Source of the DNA: Ignavibacteriae bacterium HGW-Ignavibacteriae-4
GTDB taxonomy: Bacteria > Bacteroidota > Ignavibacteria > Kapaibacteriales > UBA2268
Direction of reading: 5' to 3'
Length of the DNA stretch: 64,000 bases
Assembly (NCBI GenBank): GCA_002839765.1
Contig: PGYR01000006.1
Coordinates: 40,024 to 104,023 of the forward strand
The stretch's first letter is position 1; the number at the start of each line of letters is the position of its first letter. Under the pieces are notes generated by a model that was given only the letters and a program-made list of their open reading frames with translations, did not search any database and had not been told where the DNA came from. Shown piece by piece: positions 38,201 through 47,806 of this stretch. The translations under genes were made by a program, and so were the position numbers.

Positions 38201-38493
38201 ACTTCAGTTGTTTGATCAGCACTTACATTTATTTTCTTTATTAATGGTTCGTACCCTGCATAAGATACTTTCAGTTCGAAAGAACCAGCTCGAACACCAG
38301 GTATAGCGAACTTTCCGTTAGCTTTTACGTAAGCTCCTTGAGTAGTTCCAACTAAAAGTACTGATGCCCCAATCGCTGGGTTACCATTTTCGTCTAGAAC
38401 TTCGCCTTTGACCGTTCCATTTACACCTGCCGTAAGTGACTGTGGTAAAATAAAGGCAAGACTTAATATTGCTATTAATGCTATTCTCAGCAT
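35272..38493 (-). CDS. TonB-dependent receptor with carboxypeptidase-like N-terminal domain
   Basis: 1073 residues. After the signal peptide a carboxypeptidase-regulatory-like domain (residues about 25-110: VKGEVLDENGNPAIGASVLLVG, then YAGYEPLIKKI) is followed by a possible TonB box (DEIEVVAAK), a plug domain (VNSGNGFNIRGTRANDTQVLVDGLD) and a 22-strand barrel ending in TIFFGAVIRF. It lacks any substrate-specific signature; the usual roles are import of iron complexes, vitamins or glycans. AGGAG precedes the ATG. It starts the sub-operon TonB receptor - 1572-residue protein - PorV-like - GWxTD - acyltransferase - glycosyltransferase, behind a TATATTTG box. Confidence 0.92.
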   Translation of the reverse strand: MLRIALIAILSLAFILPQSLTAGVNGTVKGEVLDENGNPAIGASVLLVGTTQGAYVKANGKFAIPGVRAGSFELKVSYAGYEPLIKKINVSADQTTEVNFKLSTFTTDEIEVVAAKLVDKNKIGSDAKFTAADLTTTANSGITSMVSQASGVVNSGNGFNIRGTRANDTQVLVDGLDVGNQFTGGFGSSGTTFAPMVSSYATEEIQVKKGGSGAQQGNSMGGTVNTVVKSGESEKYDGFMAFRTDLASLNGSQGEGVSVLRNGNSFDIIEQGEGRQLEGDNITNLEFGFGGPIPGLNSAFKSATFYLTGRYEFRQNYGSGYEYYAPVVNDYAGNKLMGGENLGQLDNQRSWVKNLTGRMTFGLTNDVSVSVGGQLGQTNLESQGLSTLYMNQEGFKNGEFTGVEERFAKLNVTNTDVNNVFVKLKHSFPEASAFYDIRLSSNINNDYTGRRVDPGSDPSYFGGFDILVPTDNYAIQDLNGGVRILTEGLKDRLADQYTPILNTVYPKDGNTVAGKEDYYVVNPLSGYVESTPVSTYRNPYGTDQFFTGHGSYGFQFRKGNYLQADGNFTKYISGDRFEHNIQAGFEVRTYTMGFHSNSSPTTDESVDVYSSDFGGNIYAESQRVYDLTSSEFNPFRAAVFVQDQISFEGIIITPGLRFDMFDANSIYRIQLQPLVQRSDEAGFAPTTAKLMFSPRLNASYPITDQSVFKMNFGVYYQMPQLQYMFDGTNLVTRKINNPIIGDPNMDPQRTNKYEVGYSSSLTEDFALDINAYYNDIYNQLGYAYIAAQEPYYLAEVGQYGTNKGVEIDLRKRVRDHFGFRLAYTLGSINGTSEGERSNIGINFDPILTIPALPLSTFRLARDITHRITTVLNFEWGAEEGPAIGGINFLENAYISLTGNLRSGVPYTLTEINGSGQLSEINALQGPSVWSVDTRIGKKFAMSDIFGEGMGNTSIEFYVDIFNLTNRTAATAVYSGTQSTLNNGTLDLVQLGNFSPNPYYDQGNPAVAATYNSNQYNQFGERIYYISADIDRNGILTREEQFENYYTALEEITYKNKPLYQLPRTIFFGAVIRF

Positions 38494-38664
38494 GATATAA
38501 ACTCCTAATAAATTAATTTTTTTTCATATTTTTAGAATTTAATAGGCAAAAGAGGAATAGTTACTTTTAGGTAAGTATTGTAATAAAAGAAAATATAAAT
38601 ATCTAACTCGATTTATATCGTTTTATTTACTTAACAAAGTGATTATTCATTTTAAGCCCTATTT

Positions 38665-38672
38665 CAAATATA
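38665..38672 (-). promoter_or_regulatory. Possible promoter box (TATATTTG) of the TonB receptor operon
   Basis: Minus-strand CTATTATATTTGAAAT; its core CTATTATATTTGA is identical to that before mutS. It fits the Bacteroidota -7 box TAnnTTTG and has a TTG 16-17 bases upstream. It lies about 170 bases before the ATG, in the 238-base gap after the anti-sigma gene. Confidence 0.4.
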
Positions 38673-38731
38673 ATAGTTTTTTTCTAAACAATACTAATTG
38701 TGTTGAAATATCTTTACAGTTTTTTAACAAT

Positions 38732-40027
38732 TTAGAAATTAAATTGCAATCCATAAACCATAGAGAAACTATAATAATTCTGAGTATATGAGTTAACTAG
38801 TTGTGGTAAAGCTACAGTAAAGTAATTGAATTCTGTACCTGCTGTAATCTTGATACCACTTACTAACTCATACGATGCTAGTAGTTTAGAATTACTAGTT
38901 AACCCACTTCCAGAAATACCTAACCCCAATCTAAGCCCAAGATCGAAGTTATCTATTTTATATAATTCTGATTGGACGAACATTTGTCCCCAATACATTG
39001 CATAATCTTTGTCTCTTTCTGTTCTGAACACTATTTGTTGTCCAGTCTCACGTCCATATTTGTCTAATACATTAGTTTGAGTAAATGTCTCAGCTCTGTA
39101 TGCTATATCTGAATAGCCAATCTCAAGACCAACGCTAGTTTTGTCATTCAAATTAACTGAAACAGCTTGCGAATAAGAATTAATCGAAGCATTTGCTTTA
39201 TCATCGAATCCATATAGAGTATATGGGCTTGAAGTAAAAGCTGTCAACTGAATATTATTGATTGTTATATTATTTTGTTGTTGTCCTAATTTATTCCCTA
39301 TATCACCAAATTGCATATTAGAAGAAGTAGTATTCTCGTCTAGTATTGTGAAAGTTGGATTTAGGTTTTTAACTGTTAGTTGCTCAATATTATCACTAGC
39401 AATGACTTTAGTATTCTCGTTATTCTCTTTCACAAATAAAGTATTGTTTTGAGTTACTTTAGAAATCTGTTCTACATTTGTTAATGAGATAGCTTCCAAA
39501 TCAGTATTAATCTCGTCCGAATCAACAATAACCTCATCTTTTGTATTATCTGCAAGTGATTGAGAGACTGAATTACTCACCGAATTATCTGCAGTTGATA
39601 CATTAACTTCTCGGCTAGAAACAACAGGTATTTCCATTGCCATTTCGGCTTTGCTATATATAGGAGTTATGTACTTGAATATATTCATATCCGAAGTATA
39701 AGTGAATGTGATAAGCAATAGTGCTGCTACCATAGACACTAGTTGTCTCGGGAAAAGATTAAATATATTCAAACTTTTCGCTGGTGGAGCTGGCATTGCA
39801 GATGCACTCATTATTGCCATCATCACCAAATCTTCTGTTTCACTTTTCAGTTCTGCAGGAGTATTGATAGATTTGGCATCTTCTTTCGCTGCTATATGAA
39901 GATCAATATAAGTATTGAATATATCACGAGCATTATCGTTAGAAGATATGAGATTGCGTAACTGTAAATCTTCATTTTCAGTAAGCTCACCATCTAGATA
40001 TTTCGATATTAAATTATCTATGTTCAT
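38732..40027 (-). CDS. Anti-sigma-like protein with a predicted outer-membrane barrel
   Basis: 431 residues. Residues 1-70 are an acidic helical domain starting MNIDNLISKYLDGELTENED, typical of cytosolic anti-sigma domains. One membrane helix follows (about 95-111, QLVSMVAALLLITFTYT), then a 150-residue Ser/Asn-rich linker. The last 165 residues have about eight alternating amphipathic strands (AVSVNLNDKTSVGLEIGYSD, NFDLGLRLGLGISG, then YSFSMVYGLQFNF) and end in Phe, which fits an 8-strand outer-membrane barrel. It overlaps the ECF sigma gene by 14 bases. I recall sigma-linked TM-plus-barrel proteins in Bacteroidota; their mechanism is not established. The barrel is a prediction by eye. Confidence 0.65.
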   Translation of the reverse strand: MNIDNLISKYLDGELTENEDLQLRNLISSNDNARDIFNTYIDLHIAAKEDAKSINTPAELKSETEDLVMMAIMSASAMPAPPAKSLNIFNLFPRQLVSMVAALLLITFTYTSDMNIFKYITPIYSKAEMAMEIPVVSSREVNVSTADNSVSNSVSQSLADNTKDEVIVDSDEINTDLEAISLTNVEQISKVTQNNTLFVKENNENTKVIASDNIEQLTVKNLNPTFTILDENTTSSNMQFGDIGNKLGQQQNNITINNIQLTAFTSSPYTLYGFDDKANASINSYSQAVSVNLNDKTSVGLEIGYSDIAYRAETFTQTNVLDKYGRETGQQIVFRTERDKDYAMYWGQMFVQSELYKIDNFDLGLRLGLGISGSGLTSNSKLLASYELVSGIKITAGTEFNYFTVALPQLVNSYTQNYYSFSMVYGLQFNF

Positions 40028-40577
40028 CTAATTCTTTCATTAAAGGTTTTAATATTAGTCTAAGTCTTTTTCTTGATCTGAACACTCTTATTTTGGCTAA
40101 AGAAAGATCTATTTCCAAAATATCGGCTATTTCTTGGTACGAAAGTTCTTCATATTCGCGAAGGATAAACGCCTCTTTGAGTGAAGTTGGAAGACTATTA
40201 ATAGCTTCTTCCAGTGCTTGTTTTAATCCAAAGTCAGTTGTTCTTTGTACTCGAGCTTCATGATATGACTCATCGAAACTTGCATGTACTTTTGCTGCTC
40301 TTAACATATTATAGCAAGTATGTCTTGCTATTGTAAATAGCCATGCCGCAAAATTGTCACCCTTGAAAGTTTCACGCTTCTCGTAAATTTTCACAAATGT
40401 CTCTTGGAAAGCATCTTTCGCCATTGCTTCAGAACCAAGCATACGCAAGCAGAATCTATAAACTCTGTTATGATATTTATGATATAGTATCTGGAATGCT
40501 TCGGCACTACCCTTTCTCAGGTTTTCTACCGCTTCATCTAGCTCTATATCTGGGTCATATTTTTTTGAATTAAACAT
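40014..40577 (-). CDS. ECF-family RNA polymerase sigma factor
   Basis: 187 residues. Region 2: AFQILYHKYHNRVYRFCLRM, DAFQETFVKIYEKRETF and NFAAWLFTIARHTCYNMLR. Region 4: LPTSLKEAFILREYEELSYQEIADILEI, then SLAKIRVFRSRKRLR, with the helix-turn-helix for -35 recognition. Its stop lies inside the start of the anti-sigma gene (14-base overlap), a coupling typical of sigma/anti-sigma pairs. A TATAAT-like box and TTTG precede it. The regulon is unknown; the surrounding envelope genes are candidates. Confidence 0.93.
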   Translation of the reverse strand: MFNSKKYDPDIELDEAVENLRKGSAEAFQILYHKYHNRVYRFCLRMLGSEAMAKDAFQETFVKIYEKRETFKGDNFAAWLFTIARHTCYNMLRAAKVHASFDESYHEARVQRTTDFGLKQALEEAINSLPTSLKEAFILREYEELSYQEIADILEIDLSLAKIRVFRSRKRLRLILKPLMKELDEHR

Positions 40578-40643
40578 TAGATTTTTATCTTGCTTTTGCT
40601 TTGTTGTATTATAGACAATTTGAATTGCAAATTAGTTACACTT

Positions 40644-42806
40644 TTATTTAATTGGAGTAATAATTTTTACTAAAACTGTTCTAGAATAGTTCCTACCTTG
40701 GGGTAAATCATTATCATACAATAGCTCGTCTTGCCCTATTGCTTTAAGTGTTACCTTGCTCTCGGCAGCATTCAAATATTTTTTTACTTCTTCAGCTCTC
40801 TTCTGAGCTAATTGTTTATTATAATCTGCAGTACCTATTCTATCTGTATATCCTTCTATAGTGATTTGCGAATTTTCATCTATTCTAGTTTTTATATCAT
40901 CTAGTACTTTTTTATGTCTATCTGATAATGTTGCTTTGTCAAAATCAAATACTATAAGAGCAAATTTCTCTATTCTATTATCATCTTTCAGTTCGTATCT
41001 TTTCTTTTTGATCGTTAACTGTTGAACTTTAGTAGTTTTTATATCCTCTGCATTATTGCCATATTGATCCTTAGCATTCAAAGTTATCTCAATCGGCTCT
41101 TCGAATAGTGGCTGTGGCTCTTCTAGTATATCCCAAGTATAACCGTCATTCCCTATTTCATTATTTGAAACAGTTCTTAGTATATTATTGCCTTGTTTGA
41201 TTTCTAGATTATAATCTATCTCGCTCTTCGTATTAGATGAGCTTACTTCCGGCTTGATATTTATAGTTGGAGGATTTGACACTTTAACTATATCTTTCAA
41301 AAATACTGGTTTCATTAGTTCATAGCTATCTGAAGTAATCTCAGCTCTTTGATTTTCTTGCGAGCCGTCCGCAGTCTCTGGGTTACCTGGTACAGATGGC
41401 AAGTTCCTTGAATTTGTGCTAATTCTATCGGGTGCTATCCCCCATTCATTTAGCAAGTAATCTCTGACCGAGTTAGCTCTTTTTTCAGATAGCGTAATAT
41501 TATTCTGCTCTATACCATTATTATTATTAGTTCCAGTTATTGTGATTTTCGAATTTGGATTTTTAGTCATCCTGCTACCTACTATATTAAGTAGATTATT
41601 ATGAATTTTCAATGTATTCCAATCCAAACTATCTTCATCGAAGCTAGTGACCATTTCTGACTTATTAGATGCATTCTCTTTCGACAGTAACTTTTGGTAA
41701 GAATCTGCCAACTGACCTTTACCTTCTTGGAAGAAAACATAAGGCAGAAGCGGGAATCCTTCTTCCATTTCGAACTCTTCTATTACTATTTGCTCTACTT
41801 CTTCTATCTGACCTTTTATTCTAGCCGCAATAGTAATTTTCTCAGGTAGGAAGGTTTCGTATTTTTCGTTAACATTTTTGGTGATGAATATTCTATCATC
41901 AGTTTCATCTTTAGTTTCCTTTATATTAATATCAACCAAATTTGTGATTGGGTTATCCAATTCTGCATCGTAAACTATTGTAGTATCACGAGTGATTATT
42001 GTATCCATTATAATTGGCTTTTCTACTACTTTAATAGGATAGTATTTGAATGCAACTCCGACTCTCATGTGATTTGCCTTCCAAGTATCAATATTCACAT
42101 TATTCAAAGCTAGGAAATAACGAACCTCTGGTACTATGTAAAGTTTCTTTGATAAGGGGAATTCATATCCTGCTCCCAAAACAAGTGAGGATTGGAATCC
42201 ATTAATTTCTGGGATTTCTGGACCATTTGCAACATTTCTTTTAAATCCACCTTCTTTGAAACGAATGTAATCAGGAGACTGAATAGTCGAGCTCTGATTA
42301 TAAGATGATGCCACTGGAATACCAAACTTGAATCCAAGATTTAGATTCAAATCATATATAGGTGACTATCTAAAAGTCGGCTCTAGTGAGATTATACTCA
42401 GCCCTATTAACAGATTATGATTAATAGCAACATCATCGATGGGAGTTTTCGATGGATCATTCAGATCAATCAAATCTTGTTTTATTACATTCCCAGCTTT
42501 CGGTTCTAATATATTGTACTCAGCGTCAAGCATATCAAAAGATAATCGGAAATCAAATCCTGAGTATTCGAGTATATTATTAGTTTGGAAATCTGCAAGT
42601 AGCCCAATGCTTAGTCCTACTCCTGTCGCATTATCAAACAATGGACTACAACAAGGCACGCCTGGAAGAGTAGAAAAATCAGAGCTATACATATTATAGT
42701 TTAGACCAGTGAAAAAACCATAACTGTTATACACTCTTCTGCCATCGTCTTTGCTATAAGCAAATAGAGCACTAAATATTAAAACTAAAAATATTATTTT
42801 CTTCAT
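40644..42806 (-). pseudogene. OmpA-family outer-membrane protein, interrupted by one in-frame TAG
   Basis: A reading frame of about 720 codons holds a single TAG at 42366-42368 and is otherwise open. The N-terminal 146 codons encode a signal peptide and barrel strands (up to SIISLEPTFR). After the TAG the same frame goes on with SPIYDLNLNLGFKFGIP, so the barrel is continuous. TAG differs from TAT/TAC (Tyr) by one base, and Tyr fits the alternation FR-Y-SPIYDL. Downstream are two OmpA-like domains: a degenerate one (LSEKRANSVRDYLLNEW) and a canonical one (GYTDRIGTADYNKQLAQKR). It is either a fresh nonsense mutation, a read error or readthrough; TAG ends other genes here. It follows the giant gene by one base. 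Confidence 0.75.
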
Positions 42807-42807
42807 A

Positions 42808-45800
42808 TTACTTTATTATTATTAATTTATGTGTTTTGTAACGAGCAGGAGTTTCGAATAGAATATAGTAAACACCGCTACTCAAATGCGAAGTATCATA
42901 CTCTATCGAATAATCGTTTCCATCGTTATTTGTTCTAACTATTTCTTTAACAAGCTCTGTTTTACCAGTCATATCCATTAATCGCACTCTATGAACTCCC
43001 GGTTCAACTAGATGCGCCTCAATCACTATAGATTGCAAAGAGTTAATCAAGGTATAGTTGAATCCTTTTGTATATTCTAATAATCTATCTCCACCCTCTG
43101 AACAAACTTTGAGGTTGAAGAAGCTACTAGTAGCTATTATAGCTGAGATTCCAGTACTATCCAATAGTGAAGGAGTGGCACTCAAATGAAACAGATTATC
43201 TTTTGTATCCCCCAACATAGTCGGGCCTACTAATTCGGTCAAAATTACTTCATCAGAAGTATTTACAGTAACAGCATTTTCCATATTAATACTTAATAAT
43301 GTAGAAGCAGCATCTGTCTCTCTTCTAGTGAAAGTACCATTAGTAATAGTCATCGGGAAGAATATTGTCTTATTGAAATCAATATCAAGATTTGATATTG
43401 TTATATTAGCAGATTTCTCTACTCCTGCATTACTAGATATCAACTTACCATAAATAGGTATTCTAAATCGGTCTATGTTTGGTTCAACTCCTATTGTATC
43501 TTTAGTATATATAAGTAGCGTATCACCAACCGTAGTCACTCCACGAAGAGCAACCGGGATTAAGAAATCACAACCGTTTATCGATACTTTCAGATTCAAG
43601 GTATCATCAAAATTTTGATTATTAGTAGGAGTAAAGACAATATCAAAGGTCTTCGGTTGTAGGTCTCCTCCTAATAAAAATAGTGAATCTGGCGAATTAA
43701 ATTGGTAATCGCTATAACCGAATTTCATATTCAATCTGTCAACATCTACTCGGAAAGATGCCGTATCAGAGAATTGAGCACCAGGGTCTTTCGCTACAGT
43801 CACACTAATTGTATTGGATTGACCAAGGTTAACGATACCAAAATCAACTGGCTGCGGTGTAACAACTAAACCTGATTTAATATTTGCAGTTATTAATTGC
43901 TCATATTTTTGAAACGTACCATTTTCAGTCGTATATGACTTTAGAGTAGCTTCGTATCTAGTCCCTATTTCCAAACCAGATTTTTTGATTTTAATATCTT
44001 CTTGATAAGCATTTGCACTTGCTAATACAGTCAGTGTCTGAGGCATATTCAACAATCTATAGATCTCCACACCATTTTCTACCACTATAACGCTATCCAA
44101 ACTAATATCGGCAGTACCTTTATTCCTGAATCTAACAGCTTTAGATATATCAAAGCAAGGAGGCTGATCGCCAAGATTCAAATTAGTAACTATCTCCAAC
44201 TCACCTTTTACACCATTAGCTATTACAGGTACTTCTAACTTATTATTACATTCAGCAAAGTCGAATTGAATATACTCACTAAATGAGCCCACATCTTCTA
44301 AAAGCAGTGCTATATCTACATCAAAAAATTCCCACCCACCAGGAGCTATTGTCACTGGGAAACCTGTAAGATGTGTAACCATTAGCTTACTAGTTGGCAA
44401 AGTGATGCCTGTTATAGTTCTTGGAAGTTTACCCAAATTTGAGATTCTTAACTTTTGTGGTACTACGTCGAATAGAACAGGTATATCTCCCATATCGAAA
44501 GGTTTACCCGGTGAATAATCCACTAGGAAAGTATCAACTTCGGCTTTTACAACTATTTCGAATGTCTCACCAGTAGTTGGGTCTAATTCAAATTCAATTT
44601 TTGTTTGTTTTATACCGGCTGTAGTAGGAATAGTAGGAGGTTCATATTTTACTCTGAACTGATTCTGTCCACCAACAGATATAGTTCTTGGCTTAGCTAA
44701 GAGCTTGAAGAATGAAATATCTCCACCAATCAATTTTGCATTAGCTGTATCTATTGTTATTACGAAGTTAGATAAATTCTTAATAAATAAATCGGCACTA
44801 TCCACCTGGCATTCGTACATTAATCCAAAATCAAGAGTATCACTAAAACTAATCTCAGCTAGAGTAGAAGTACCCGTCAGATTCATTTTAATTTCGAAAT
44901 CACAACTATTCGATGGTATATCTGCTAATGATTTGAAAAATGTACTATCTAATGCATTACCATCTACAGTCGGACTAAATCTATATATAAAATCAATCTT
45001 TGCAGTTGGGTCTATATTAATAGGCTGAAGTACAAATGGGAATGAACCCGCAGTCGGTGAAATCATTGTAAATGGTGCAGGTACAGTTGGCAACTGAATC
45101 AATGCTGGTTTATCACCAGTATTAGTAAGGGTTACAGTCATATCCTTCGTTTGTCCTTTCGGTACACTACCAAAATCCAAGCTCTTATCCGCTTCACTCA
45201 AGGCGAGTTCGCTAGTTAATACTTTGATTGAGATTTCAAGTGAATCAATAGGGTCAGGACATTCACCTGAGAATACGTATAATGTAACACTTACTCCATC
45301 TCTAAAAGCATTATTATCAGCGTCACTAAAGTTTACGTCATATTTTACTGAGTTTGATACTGGAATTCTAACGGTCATAATTGGCAAAATAGTAAAGTCA
45401 GCAGATTGGTTACTTCCATTTGATTTAATTTTGAAATCAATATTAGTTAAATCAAACTTAGAATCATTTCTTAAATTGAAACTAGAAGTTCCTAATTCTC
45501 CAATACATATTTCTCCTAAAAAAAGTGTATCTATTTCATTTATATTGTTCTTGTCTAAAAAAGTAACTTTAGGATCATTCAGGTTGATATTCACCGCTAT
45601 TCGGCAAGTGTCGACTATAAGAGGAATATCAGAAATAACATGAGACAATAATAGGGTATCTGTAATAGTCCCTGTCTGACCTGCTAACTTAGTATATCTA
45701 AAATTAATGTAAAACAAACTATCTGGAGAATGTGGTAAAATATCAAAGTCACCGAGATTAAGAATTTCAAATCCACGATCACCGAATATCCATTTATTTT

Positions 45801-47673
45801 CAACTTTTATTTTTAGGAAATCCCCACCAATAGATTGTATTTGTATGGAGTCTTCGTAAACAACATTCGCACAATTAGTAACATCAAAGCTTGTATCTTT
45901 CGGACAGTAAATCTCTGGTTCGCCGAATCGAAGTATATTTGTAGCCGCTTGAGAAAGAACGAATCCAGGTTGATACGTATAATCATCAAACTTTAGAGTT
46001 TCTTCCTGTACCGCAACTATATAATATTCATCTTCATGATTGACATTGTAATTAAGTGGATTCACCCATCCAGGAGATGGAGAGTTGAAATCGCTTATAA
46101 GTGTCCAGTCTGTTAGTTTGGACTTTTGATATAATTTTATTTGACCATTAAGTCTATGAGTCCCAAATAGTCTATGTTTAGGTTTGATATATCTCGACGT
46201 ATCAGTACTTATACCTCTATAATTAGATGCATCAGCAGGTGTGAAATTAGGGTCACTATTACCACTGTATCCATCATATCGGATTCTACCTGAGCCACCA
46301 TTTCTCCCACTTCTAGAACCACCCTTTGCTGAAAGATCGAACCCACTTATTCTAACTTTCCCCATTAATGAAATAGCACCACCAGAGCCTGGGCCGCCAT
46401 CTGCAGCTCCATCTCCGTCTGTTCCATTATGACCATTTGCATCTATTTTAATATTTACAACTTCACTACCAAATAATTTGATAGCGCCACCGCCGCCACC
46501 ACCTTCACCAGATTCAGCACTTAGACCTTGAGGGTTTCCACCTGCACCACCTGAGCCACCAGCTAAAGGAATTGACGATTTGTTACCGTGTATTTTTCCA
46601 CCCGTAGTTCCACCTGTTACATTGAATCCACCTCCAGCAGTTGCAAATCCACCTGCACCACCTTGAGTAACATTTCTGTAACCAGTTCCTCCACCAAAGC
46701 CACCTTGTAAATCAGCATTTAAACCATCTACAGTTTGCTTTCCATTAGTTCCAAATGGGTGTCCGGTACCACCATAAGAGGCCTCGTATCCACCAGTTGG
46801 GTCATCTATTGGAACACCATTAAAACTTATTCCTCGCCCACCAGTACCTGTTCCTATTTCTCTATATTCATCACTTTGTCCAGGTACACTTGAAGAATTA
46901 TAACCACCTTTACCTCCTCCAGTATATCCACTCCCTCCATCTGTTCCCCTCGAATTATCAAAGAGACCGAAGTCATCAAACCTTCCTCCTCCACCGCCAC
47001 CACCCGGCCCAGCAATTTTACTTTGTGCCGAAACTGATATAGTAGAGCCATTACCTTTTATTGGTCCTTTGCTCAATATAATAGCAGGGAAGAATCCTTG
47101 ATTACCGTTAGCTATGTTGCCGTCAGGGTCTTTTACAGAAACAGAATAAATTGTACTTGGCTTCAAAGTCAAAGAATCAACAATCATAGCTCCTCTAGGG
47201 GAACGAAAACCTAGGTTCCCATCTCCTAAAACAGTTTCGTTAATTCCAGAGATATCGCCATTATTACCCAACGATTGGGGCTTTACTATAAAGTAGTTGA
47301 ATATACGTGTTGCTGGGACTGTCGTGCCAGTGATTTCGATTACTACTTCGTAAGCTGGGTCAGCAGTTACTGAAGTAGGGTTTGCAGATCTATCTATGAA
47401 TATATGAGTCGAAATTAACCGTCCATCCCACGAGACGACCATTGGCCCAAACGTAACGAACGCAGCATTCTTAGTTGCATTTATCTGTACTTTCGTATCT
47501 ATTCCCGGTAGATAAAAACCATCATCACCGAAATAACCTTTCTGGTCGTGTGGGGCAATCATCTCTACATAGACCGCCATATCGGGTGCACCTATATCGG
47601 GTATGATATAGTGACTTTGTGAAAAAGCTATAAATGGGAATATAAAAACTAAAGCTAGTATTATTTTTTTCAT
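42808..47673 (-). CDS. Giant Gly-rich surface protein with choice-of-anchor-D repeats and T9SS tail
   Basis: 1621 residues. A signal peptide (MKKIILALVFIFPFIAFS) leads to a glycine-rich region (about residues 200-470) with GGGGGGGR and repeated GGxGG. Then come several immunoglobulin-like units of the ASPM-SPD2-Hydin/choice-of-anchor-D type (LDFGSVPKGQTKDMTVTLTN, VDFGIVNLGQSNTISVTV). The end is a type A T9SS sorting domain (VHRVRLMDMTGKTELVKEI, LSSGVYYILFET, KTHKLIIIK). It is probably secreted through the outer membrane and anchored at the surface. It leads the block with the OmpA and sigma genes and is divergent from xer. Confidence 0.82.
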   Translation of the reverse strand: MKKIILALVFIFPFIAFSQSHYIIPDIGAPDMAVYVEMIAPHDQKGYFGDDGFYLPGIDTKVQINATKNAAFVTFGPMVVSWDGRLISTHIFIDRSANPTSVTADPAYEVVIEITGTTVPATRIFNYFIVKPQSLGNNGDISGINETVLGDGNLGFRSPRGAMIVDSLTLKPSTIYSVSVKDPDGNIANGNQGFFPAIILSKGPIKGNGSTISVSAQSKIAGPGGGGGGGRFDDFGLFDNSRGTDGGSGYTGGGKGGYNSSSVPGQSDEYREIGTGTGGRGISFNGVPIDDPTGGYEASYGGTGHPFGTNGKQTVDGLNADLQGGFGGGTGYRNVTQGGAGGFATAGGGFNVTGGTTGGKIHGNKSSIPLAGGSGGAGGNPQGLSAESGEGGGGGGAIKLFGSEVVNIKIDANGHNGTDGDGAADGGPGSGGAISLMGKVRISGFDLSAKGGSRSGRNGGSGRIRYDGYSGNSDPNFTPADASNYRGISTDTSRYIKPKHRLFGTHRLNGQIKLYQKSKLTDWTLISDFNSPSPGWVNPLNYNVNHEDEYYIVAVQEETLKFDDYTYQPGFVLSQAATNILRFGEPEIYCPKDTSFDVTNCANVVYEDSIQIQSIGGDFLKIKVENKWIFGDRGFEILNLGDFDILPHSPDSLFYINFRYTKLAGQTGTITDTLLLSHVISDIPLIVDTCRIAVNINLNDPKVTFLDKNNINEIDTLFLGEICIGELGTSSFNLRNDSKFDLTNIDFKIKSNGSNQSADFTILPIMTVRIPVSNSVKYDVNFSDADNNAFRDGVSVTLYVFSGECPDPIDSLEISIKVLTSELALSEADKSLDFGSVPKGQTKDMTVTLTNTGDKPALIQLPTVPAPFTMISPTAGSFPFVLQPINIDPTAKIDFIYRFSPTVDGNALDSTFFKSLADIPSNSCDFEIKMNLTGTSTLAEISFSDTLDFGLMYECQVDSADLFIKNLSNFVITIDTANAKLIGGDISFFKLLAKPRTISVGGQNQFRVKYEPPTIPTTAGIKQTKIEFELDPTTGETFEIVVKAEVDTFLVDYSPGKPFDMGDIPVLFDVVPQKLRISNLGKLPRTITGITLPTSKLMVTHLTGFPVTIAPGGWEFFDVDIALLLEDVGSFSEYIQFDFAECNNKLEVPVIANGVKGELEIVTNLNLGDQPPCFDISKAVRFRNKGTADISLDSVIVVENGVEIYRLLNMPQTLTVLASANAYQEDIKIKKSGLEIGTRYEATLKSYTTENGTFQKYEQLITANIKSGLVVTPQPVDFGIVNLGQSNTISVTVAKDPGAQFSDTASFRVDVDRLNMKFGYSDYQFNSPDSLFLLGGDLQPKTFDIVFTPTNNQNFDDTLNLKVSINGCDFLIPVALRGVTTVGDTLLIYTKDTIGVEPNIDRFRIPIYGKLISSNAGVEKSANITISNLDIDFNKTIFFPMTITNGTFTRRETDAASTLLSINMENAVTVNTSDEVILTELVGPTMLGDTKDNLFHLSATPSLLDSTGISAIIATSSFFNLKVCSEGGDRLLEYTKGFNYTLINSLQSIVIEAHLVEPGVHRVRLMDMTGKTELVKEIVRTNNDGNDYSIEYDTSHLSSGVYYILFETPARYKTHKLIIIK

Positions 47674-47806
47674 ATTTTTATAAAATCATTGAATGATTAA
47701 TATTATTGTACACTAATATATGTAAATATTAGGAAGTAATAAAGATTAAATTAATGTATTCACACATAAATTCGATTTTTAGGCATACTAATTGCACTAA
47801 CTGTGT

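Noticed and set aside
46490..47020. Repetitive GGTGG/CCACC-rich DNA that could be mistaken for a tandem repeat or CRISPR-like array
   Set aside because: It encodes the Gly-rich part of the giant surface protein in one frame; there are no spacers or regular repeat units.
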